From contig NC_091116.1 in NCBI RefSeq assembly GCF_024713975.1, positions 7,470,986-7,534,985 on the forward strand: a stretch of 64,000 nt of DNA, given 5' to 3'. The notes beneath the pieces are model-generated. The model had not been told where the DNA came from and made no database searches. It saw only the letters and a list, made by a program, of their open reading frames with translations. The stretch is from Paralichthys olivaceus (lineage: Eukaryota; Chordata; Actinopteri; Pleuronectiformes; Paralichthyidae). A program made the translations under genes and the position numbers. The stretch's first letter is position 1, and every line of letters begins with the position of its first letter. Positions 11,640 through 21,100 of the stretch are shown here, in pieces.

Positions 11640-14060
11640 GCGTTGCCAGCTGCACAGTTTCAGACATCTGCAGGCTGTTTAGCATCAGAGGTGGAGTCAG
11701 CCGCATGATTGGCCGACAGGGGAACGGAGCTGAACCCTGGAGACTGACACCACACCCATCCGTGTGTGTGTGTGTTGTACACCACATGCTTCCTCTTCAT
11801 CTTGTTGTTCTTCTTGGTGAATGAGGAGGTGCCTGCAGATTGTCAGAAGTGGTGAGTTCTCTTTTTAACCTATTATACAGATTAAGGTTTTATTTTATTT
11901 GTGTCATTTGTGATAATTTGACTTTTTGCATAACAAGCTCCCTTTCACATCCACAGGTGCATCTTTGTTTCTACTTTGGTCACATGAAGTAGTGAGTCAG
12001 TAAAGTTTTCAGTGTTGCAAACCATTATGTAAAAGAAGATGCGTAAGAGAAGCTGAAATTCTATTATCTTGTTTTATGGTAACAATGTTTTATCGTGGTG
12101 AACAGAATAAAATGTCTGTTTTGGTGCATTCCACGTTTGTTTATTGATCCTGATGTTGTGCAGCTGTGAGCAGCTGGATTACAGAAACAATCTCTAACAC
12201 TTCGGATCCAGTTTGGTTTCATGATGCAGAGGCAGTAACTGACAATGTTGTGGTTACATTTCTGTAAAACAGACACATTTGGAATAAATGACAGTTTTGT
12301 TGTTTACCCTCATTAATTATCATATCATCACTGACTTAGAATGAAAACCTGATTTTGAAAAGTATTTGTAGAGGAAAATAAATATTCATGGTGCTCAGAG
12401 GATGATCCCCAGACTTTTCCTCCCTACCAGCAGCCACCATTTCACAGTCGTGCCAAATAACCTCTTCTTCCCTGTTCAGGTTGATGTCAGCATGAGTGCT
12501 GCCCCAACATTTGAATCATCATCTCCAGCTCCAGAGGCTGTGACCAAGATACTGACGCTGGGTACGTTCATGTAGACGACCTGATGTGTAATTTACCCGC
12601 TGACTAATACGACTGGAGTATAAGTGGTTCACAAAGGAAAAGGTATAAGAAAACAGCAATATACCTTTGGTTGCCATGCAGGATTTCTATGGCTCACTTG
12701 TGGCCCAGATGTGGATACATTCAATCATTTATTAATTAGGCTACAAAATAAAACAAACTGACGAAAGTTCTAAGTTGATGTAAACACACACAGCGTTTTT
12801 TTTGGACCAGCTGAGGTGCGTGCATGTGTGTTGAGCAGGGAGTGTCTTATCAGTCTGGTGTCAGAGAGGAGCATGGGAAGGAGCGACTGTGAGGCCTCCT
12901 GGGTCTGTGGCTGTGGAGATAAAGGCCAACGCACTGATACCTGCTGGCCCTTGTTTCCACAGCAGGGCCAGAGAACAGCTGACTAGATGCAGCAGAAAAA
13001 AACAAGCTTTAGTTTAACACCTGAGAAGTATGTTTCTGTACGTTAATGCAAAAATATATGTACATCAAATTTAAACTAGAGCTAAAACAGATAACCCTAA
13101 AAATAACTTCATGCAATCCACCTATCCATCCATTATCTATAGCATTTATCCTTTTGAGTTGCAGGAGGCTGGTCTCCATGTCTGCTGCCATGTCTCCTCT
13201 GAAGACGATTTCCTGACTATTGAGAAGAGCATTTAAGTTTCCCCAAATACAAACTCTGTTGGAGGAATCTTATATTTTAAACCTCTGTCACTTAGTTATC
13301 ACGTTAAACTTCTTACACAAATGTAATCTACTATCCAACAGTTTGACTCATCACTTTTGAGTAGCTCTGTAATGTTTCCACAGGTTTCAAAAAACATTTT
13401 GTATAATTTAAACATAAATAATTCTGTCGACCCTACAAATAAAGTCAGTTACAAAAAAGCGGCCATTCAATTTTTAGTGGAAACAAGATGACATTTCCTA
13501 GGATGTGAATGAAAGCTGATTTTGTTCTATTTTGAAATTCAATGTTTGTCTTTATTGGCATCAACTCAGGTGATGGAGACCTTGCGGCCTTGATTGGAGG
13601 TGAGAGTTTAACTTCATATTTTATCTATTAGATAATACTAATTAGAATTATTTTGTTTAAATGAAACAAGGAACATCTTTACACTTGTGCAGGCATCTTT
13701 GTGTGACGTCCTGTTGTCACGTGTACTCCTCCTTGCAGGAATTGTGGGTGTGGTGCTGCTTGCTCTGATCTGTGTAATAGCCGTGTTGATGTGGTGCCTT
13801 TCGAGACATAAAGGCTCATACATCACCAACGAGATGGACGAAGATGACGATATCAACAATGATGATGAGGAGCCTTTCTGCTCCGATATGATGCTTCAAA
13901 CCAAGGAACCTCTGACGGTCAATGAAGATGAATAATGTAAAATAAATGTAGAAGAAGAATGTGGGAGAGATACTAGACATGAGGAGTCACGGACAAATGA
14001 GTTTTGTAGCTTTTTTATAGTCAAGAGATGTGAAATAAAAAATAAAAAGAGAAAGTTTTG
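11640..14060 (+). CDS. Small single-pass membrane protein, glycophorin-C/SMAGP-like
   Basis: A 98-residue protein. Coding exons are 12492-12561, 13570-13599 (30 nt) and 13739-13935; all junctions are phase 1 with GT-AG ends. The N-terminal half is short, Ser/Pro/Ala-rich and has no cleavable signal peptide. One hydrophobic helix (GIVGVVLLALICVIAVLMW) follows, then a basic stop-transfer and RHKGSYITNE. That string resembles the protein 4.1-binding juxtamembrane motif of glycophorin C (RHKGTYHTNE) and the KGSY motif of SMAGP. The rest is a very acidic cytoplasmic tail. By analogy it may tie the plasma membrane to the spectrin-actin skeleton. It ends in NEDE, lacking the EYFI PDZ-binding end of mammalian glycophorin C and SMAGP, so orthology is uncertain. 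Family assignment is moderate; the gene model is firmer. Confidence 0.65.
13110..13190 (-). repeat. Fragment of a dispersed teleost repeat (GGATGGAT tail)
   Basis: In the first coding intron of the membrane-protein gene, a string reading CCATCCATTATCTATA followed by a degenerate '...GCAGGAGGCTGG' matches, from memory, the tail of a very common teleost repeat read on the minus strand. The rest of the 12562-13569 intron shows nothing I recognise. Confidence 0.45.
13570..13599 (+). other. 30-nt symmetric microexon
   Basis: This exon of the membrane-protein gene lies between a CAG acceptor (ending 13569) and a GTGAGA donor (from 13600). It adds ten residues just outside the membrane helix. It is phase 1 at both ends, so including or skipping it keeps the frame. 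Support is the frame closure on both sides. Confidence 0.6.
13941..14046 (+). terminator. Polyadenylation signals of the small membrane-protein gene
   Basis: AATAAA hexamers occur at 13941, 14034 and 14041. The first begins only six bases after the stop codon, so the pair near 14040 is more likely to be used. Further hexamers lie between 14400 and 14500, so a longer 3' UTR is possible. Confidence 0.5.
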
Positions 14061-14970
14061 GTTTCCTAAAGTAATATTTCTTAAGCTGCAATAAGCAAAT
14101 TTGCACTTTGACACCATGCTATTGGCAGCAAAATGAATTGTATGTCAAAGTTGGATGAAACTAACTGGACTGGTATGTAATTTGTCTGAATTAGAAGGCT
14201 TTAAAAACCGAAATCAAATTAATGTTTCTATTTATTTAAATGAATGAAATTCAGGCACCAATTTGAATTTGAATGTCACATCAGGATCCTTACACCAGAA
14301 TGTTTTGCCGTTTCTGTATCGATTTACAACTAGATATAATACTAAAAATCAGTCAGTGATGTATTTGTATAATTTTTTACTAACAGAGAATGTTTATTTT
14401 TTAAATAAAAGAATGGACGTAGACATTTTGTTTTATTGCTTACATATAGCTGATGATACCCTCTGGACTTATTTACATTTTTATAAGAATAAAGTTTTGA
14501 TAAATTGTATTTGGTGCATGTGTGTGATTGATACAAAGTTGAAACTGCGCCATCTAGTGGATGAAATGGAGTATTGTTGACCCTTGATTTTCAAAGATCA
14601 ACATGTATTGCTGCAGCTCAGTTTCCTTCAAGTGCATAAATAAATAAAAATAACAATTTAAACTTTCCCCTCAACAACGTGCACACAGCAGCACCCATGC
14701 TGAAAAGGTCCTACAGGGGAAACATTGACTGCACGTGCATTTACTCTATTATACCAAATATTTAGAGTATATCTGATATTCTTTATCAATTCTTGCCCTC
14801 AGGATGTAGAACGAGTTAAATCTCTGATGCAGAGACTTCCAGTGGCCTTTAAGCGATCTCTACAGGACACAGCAGCCAGGCTCCGTCCAAGACAACACTG
14901 AATTAAACTAACTCAACCTTAAGCTGCAGCTAAACTAACATCTCTGCCTCCACAACCACCTTTAAGAAAG
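14061..14970. other. Intergenic DNA upstream of gucy1b2
   Basis: AT-rich, with no domain in any frame. The open frame at 14263-14580 is low-complexity and AT-driven. Part of it may be 3' UTR of the previous gene, since several AATAAA hexamers lie inside. Confidence 0.4.
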
Positions 14971-14974
14971 TGAA

Positions 14975-15047
14975 GTGTGTGTGTGTGTGTGTTTGTGTGT
15001 GTGTTTGTGTGTGTGTGTGGGGGGGGGGAAGAGAGAGAGAGAGAGAG
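14975..15047 (+). repeat. Compound (GT)n-(G)n-(GA)n microsatellite
   Basis: About 45 bases of GT repeat, a run of about ten G, then about 19 bases of GA repeat. It ends roughly 65 bases before the gucy1b2 start codon, so it is probably in the promoter or 5' UTR of that gene. Confidence 0.9.
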
Positions 15048-15113
15048 CTGTATAAAGTCTCTTCTACCACCTTTTCTGTGGTTGAAGTCAGAAAGGTAAC
15101 ATCAGATACAGAA

Positions 15114-15116
15114 ATG
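15114..15116 (+). other. gucy1b2: gucy1b2 first coding exon consisting of ATG only
   Basis: The start codon is followed directly by the donor GTGAGT. The next exon (from 16176) begins with the codons for YGFINS, completing the MYGF start typical of beta subunits. No nearer in-frame ATG would give this N-terminus. Confidence 0.8.
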
Positions 15117-18100
15117 GTGAGTATGTCCTATTTTCACAGATTAATAGATGAGCAATAATTCAAATTAAAGGGCTGTTGAGGCAAAGATGTATATATTTAT
15201 GATATGATGATAACTTACAAGTACTATTAAAACAATTTCTGTTATCGCTACCAAATATGACATTGAAATAAATACTATGTTGGAAATTTTCTTTAGATTT
15301 GTCAGGAGTACAGCAAATTGTACTTACTTAATTGACTTACAAAGTCTGTACTTAAGTCTGATTTCTTCTTAGAGATTTCTTCTTAGAATGGTATTGAACT
15401 AAGTGTAACAATTAAAGTTAATTGTAAAGTTAAATGTCAAGCAAAGTAAGTATCCCTGTTTTATTTATTACCATTTGATTTGCTTCTCCTGGACGTGGAG
15501 GATACACATCAGTAGAGAGATGTTCTCACAGATGATCCTAGAAGACTATTTTGTTTCTCTACCTTCTGTTTTTAAATGTTCACCTGGATTTAAATCTAGT
15601 TGAACAATATATCACTTATAGGTTTATGAACTACGATTAGTATTCCCTGCAAAGACTGTGTAAAATACCAAAGTTTCCTTTATTATGATTCTCTAAATCT
15701 CAATGTTTTCAGTGTGCATGTTGCAGATCAGAGGTGCCTCACTCCCTGTAGAAAAAGGGGATTTTGCAAACTAACGGGAAGAGAGTGGGAGAAAAATTAG
15801 CATGTAGTGGCAGACTCACACCCACAGTCTCCATCTGTTAAATCAGACTATTTTGCATAAGACATAATCCAGACAAAGCTTTGGTGTTCACAGGTTCCTT
15901 TATTACCTTGTCCACGATTTTGAACATCACAGGTGTCATCAAATGTGATGGCAGCGTGACTTCCACTGGGCTCAAGCTGAGAATTAAACAGTTATTGAAT
16001 CATTGAATATGTTAATGATATTACACAGGGTTGCAATCCGTTATTTGTATTACAGCAGAACATAAACACACCATGTCAGCAACAAGTGCATATTAGACAA
16101 ACCAAAAGAAAATGCTAAATTCTCATTGAACGGATTGTGGATTTGAAATAAATGAATTGTTTGTGTCCTCTGCAGTACGGGTTCATCAACAGCTGCCTCC
16201 AGTCCCTGGTGATTGAGAGATTTGGCCAAGACACTTGGGAAAAACTGAGGTCTGCACATTTATTATAATGAAAGACAATTCCTGCCGGGGTGACAACTTT
16301 ACCCTGAAATGTAATGTTTTTTGCGCAGCTCTCTACCCGGGGTCCAGGACACCTTCATGACGTACACGGTTTATGATGATATACTGACGCTGAGCCTGGT
16401 GGGGGAGGCCTGTTCACTGCTGGGTAAGAGTTCAAACTCCTCTGTCCTGACAGCAACATTGTTGGACTGATTCATTTTTCTTTCTTTGCACTGAATGTTT
16501 GAGTTTTGCCGTCCTAGCATGAGGTTGATCTTTCCATAAATGTTAGGACACATCGTCAGAGAAGGACCCAAGGATCATTGGATCGGGTGTGAAAACAGCA
16601 TTTGCTCACTCAGGTGTTAACTATGTCCCAGATGAAATCCAACAGGTGACGCCCAGTGGACATTTCTGTAACTGCCTCAACACGATTCACCCTTCACTAA
16701 CTAAACAGTGCTGCAGATGCATCCTCAGGCTCCACCAATGTCACCCAGTTTGATCTTTGCACAGCAGAGCCGCTCCAGTATTGGCTACATATCATGCATG
16801 TCTGTGATGTGGTGTGAACATGGACAATTACCTCAGTTCAGAAGTGGTTCATTACTTCTGCTTACATGATATTTAATCCCATGTGTGGTTATTGAATTTA
16901 TTTTTCCTTTTTTTTAAAATGTCAATACTGAAGAAACATTGTGTGACTGTAATAGGTGAACAGCTTCCACTGCAGCAGCTGCAAAAACCTTTGTACTTGA
17001 CACATAAATTATTTCTTGATACACATATGGATCACATTTGACAGATGGATGAAACACTGGGGCCTCTGGGTAAAGATGCATAAAACATAACAAGGACTGT
17101 TTATTCACAGAAAGTCAACACCTCTTCCTATGGGTCTGATTATCTACACTGTACATCCTTTTGGGAGTAAGCTGTAATTGAATATGTGCTCACCACCAGT
17201 GTTTTAATGACACAAACATATGAATCTAGAGGACAAACTGATGCAACGTGGATTTAATACCTAAAATTCTGTGATAGTGTCTGCTTCTATGTTTTCAGAT
17301 GTTTCTGCCGATGTGTTTCTGAAGCTTTTTGGGGAACACTTCTTTGTTTTCTGTAAGAAAGCGGGATACGACACCATGCTCAGGACACTGGGAGGAAATC
17401 TGATTGATTTCATCGAAAATCTGGATTCTCTCCATAGCTACCTGGCTCTGTCTTATCAGGTATGCACATGTGAAGTCAAAGCTTATTTATGTTGCACAGC
17501 CAACCTTGACAAAAGTGCTGAAAAGGCTTAAGATGAAAAGAAAGATATGAAATATAAAATACAAATTAAAAAGGATGTAGAATATCATTGAAGGTCAGTG
17601 AGAAGAAGTGGGTCGTAAGCATCGGTTCTGAGGTCTAAGCCATTCTATTATACAGTAAATGGTTACACTGTTCCAGAGATTAGACGCAGCTGCTACCAAG
17701 GCCCCAGTCACTTCTATTTTTGACAAGTGGTTGGTCGACCACGAGGTCGTTCCACAAATTTTGAGACGACTTTTACTTGAGATATGAAGCGTTATACTGC
17801 TGGAGGTAGCCATTAGCTGATAGTAAACTGTGGCCATAAAGGCACAAACGTGGTCAGCAAGAACACTCCACGATCAAATGGTGTTAAAAGTTCAAGAAAA
17901 CACCTGGACTATTAACACAAGGCAGGTTGGCTCCATGGATTAATGGTTTAATTTGTCAGGGTTGAACCTGTGCTATACCTCCCTTAGTGATTTTCTACCA
18001 AGAAAACTTCAAGACTTCATTTGTTATGTGCACAACAATTACATACATTCATTCACTGGCAATGGAATTTTGGGGTCACAGGCTAAATACTTAAATACTT

Positions 18101-21100
18101 AAACACAGTTATAAAGAAAGTAAAGACTTAAATGTTTTCCTAACTTCTGTTTTTGCATAGGAGATGAATGCCCCATCTTTCCGAGTTGAGATGACGGTTG
18201 ATGGGAATATGCTGCTTCACTATTACTCCGACAGGAAGGGCCTGCACCATATTGTTCCCGGTAAAAACAACCACACTGTGTGATGTTCTCAGCTCACCGC
18301 ATTCATCTGCATCTGATATGTATGGGAAATATTTAGACTTAGAAAAAAAAAAAAAAACTAAGCCCATTGTCTCATAATCTATCTATGGCTCTATAGCAGA
18401 GATACACATTTAAAGTTTAAAATGAACAATTTAACTGTTAATGTATAGTTTATTTTTAATACCCCCCATTTCCCTTCAACTGGCAAAAGGCTATAGTCTT
18501 GGATTTATACAACACACAGTAATCTTTTGCGTTGTCATGACAATCTCCCACCGTCAACACAATGCATACTTTTGCAACATGCATTAGGCAGACCACACAC
18601 TGATCCAGTGTCCATTACTCCTTTTCATTTCTTTCCCTCATGTTTCCTCCCTGCTACAGGCATCATGGAGGCGGTTGCCAGAGATCTCTTTGACAGCAAA
18701 GTGACCCTGGAGGTTCTGAACCAATCAGTGGAAGACGAGCGGACAGGAAAGAAGGAGCATGTTGTGTTTCTGGTCAAACAGACCAACCAAGCCTGCAAGA
18801 GCACAGTCCAGGTCCTCTCCAGTCAGAGACAGGTGGGTGTATATGTTCTGTCTTCATATGCACTGTGTATATTATGTGTGTTTCTGATTCTTGGCTCTCT
18901 TTTTTTTTCCCAGGAGGAATGTTTCGAAAGAATGAGGGGCAGATATGTGTCACTGGCTGGGGAGAAGAGTGGCTGGGACCTGATCAGAGCATTGTCTCTC
19001 TCAGAAAAAGGTCAACTCCATATGTTTGTTCTTAGAATTTATGATTAAAAAAACAACACGCACTGACTGACCTTATTTCATAAACCTGGGCTGGAGCCGA
19101 AGGCTTTGCAGACAGATAATCATTTGAGTAAACAGCTGCATGTAAGACATGAAAAACAACTATAGTAAAATGAGTCTGCTGATGCCTAACAGAACTGAGT
19201 TATGTTTACACAGTATATATTAAGAGTAGATTATCACACAACGATTTAATTGGTGTTTGATTTACTTCCTAGGCAGCCACCAGAGCACCTTCAATCCATG
19301 TTACCCAGACAAACTGTGGATGGAGGAGAAATCTTTCTGCAATGCTTTTCCCTTTCATATCGTCTTTGACAAAGATGTAAGGCTCCATTCAACTCTGTGG
19401 AAGTACTGGAACTATATTTTTTTATTGAATAAATGGGCTTATTTTCTGTTTGTGGTCAGCTAATGATAAGGCAGACTGGGGTGAACATACAGAAGTTTGT
19501 TCCAGGTCTACAGGCCAGAGGTGCTACACTGGACCAATATTTCATCATTATACACCCGCAGGTAACAGATGGTATTCATCGAAACATCTCCTCAACAATC
19601 AAGAAGCCAAAATATCTTGGATTTGTATGTTTTGAGATTGTCTGTCCTCCAGGTTACCCTTACCATTGAGAGCATCAGGAAGTTCATCAACAGTCAGTTT
19701 GTCTTGAAGAGCTTCAAGGACAAAAACTCCACCCTCAACCTAAGAGGTAACCCTGCACAATCAGAAATATGTTGTTGGCTAGTGTTAAAAAAAATAAAAA
19801 AATCTAAATGTGTATTCCCCTGTATTAATTTTATCTGTAGGTCAGATGTTGTGGATGGATTCTCTCGGCTGTATGCTGTACCTGTGTTCTCCAAAGCTAA
19901 GGAGCCTGCAGGAACTTCAGGATGTTGGCCTGCACCTGGCTGACCTGGCCCAGCACGACGTCACCAGAGACCTGGTTCTTCTCAACCAGCAACGTCTAGC
20001 TGAGATGGAGCTGACCAACCAACTGGAGAGGAAAAAAGTAGGACAGCAGATTCTAGTTGATGGAGTCTTTTGTGGCAAGCAAGACAGATTTCCTGAATCT
20101 TTTTGAAACAGATGTGCCTGATTTTTGTGATGTTATGTTGGTGAAAGTCTAATGTGGGAGTTAAAGAACATTTCTTCTTTTTTGTTGCCTACAGGAAGCA
20201 GATATAAAGTGAATCAAACTGATCCAAGTACAGAATCTTGTTGAGCTCTGTTGCATTTATGCAGAATTCTCTCCCAACCCTCTATAACGGGATGCAGCAA
20301 TCAAAGATGCAATGAGAGGTTGAATGACAACTTTAATCGGTGTGATCTCTGTGGTGTGATACATGGACTGTGTGTCCATAGGAGGAACTGAGAATCCTGT
20401 CTCGGCACCTTGAGGCTGAAAAAGAGAAGACAGAGACTCTGTTGTATGCCATGCTTCCACGTCATGTAGCCAATCAGCTCAAAGATGGCAAGAGCGTGGA
20501 GGCAGGTCAGTCAGCCTGCAACAACCCAGTCGTCCATATCATACATATCCGTCTGTTGCTTTGTTAAATTGTTTGTCTTTTACAGGGGAGTTTGAGGTGT
20601 GCACTATTTTATTCAGTGATGTGGTAACCTTCACAAACATCTGTGCTGCCTGTGAGCCCATCCATATTGTTCACATGCTCAACTCCATGTACTCCAAGTT
20701 CGACCGACTCACCAATATACACGACGTCTACAAGGTATCGTCCCTCCTGCAACATTAGACAATTACTTTTACTTTTATTTGTATAGCCAATATTCAGAAA
20801 TTACAATTTGTCTCATAGGGCTTAACAAGGAGTGACATCCTCTGTCCTTAATTGATTAGTTAGTTGATTTATAGAACGATGGAAGGTTTTTCTTTTTCTA
20901 AAAGGTTGAAACTATCGGTGATGCCTACATGGTGGTGGGTGGCGTTCCAGTCCCTACAGACACCCATGCTCGCAGAGTGGCAAACTTTGCTTTGGGGATG
21001 AGGATAGCAGCCAGAGAGGTCACCAACCCTGTAACAGGCAAACCCATTCAGGTGAGAATTTTTATTCTATTGTGCAAAGTGCTTGTGATGTGACCATGTA

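Noticed and set aside
19810..20106. Open frame running past 20037 in gucy1b2
   Set aside because: Sequence after 20037 departs from the cyclase family and a GTAGGA donor sits at the boundary, so the extra codons are intron read-through.
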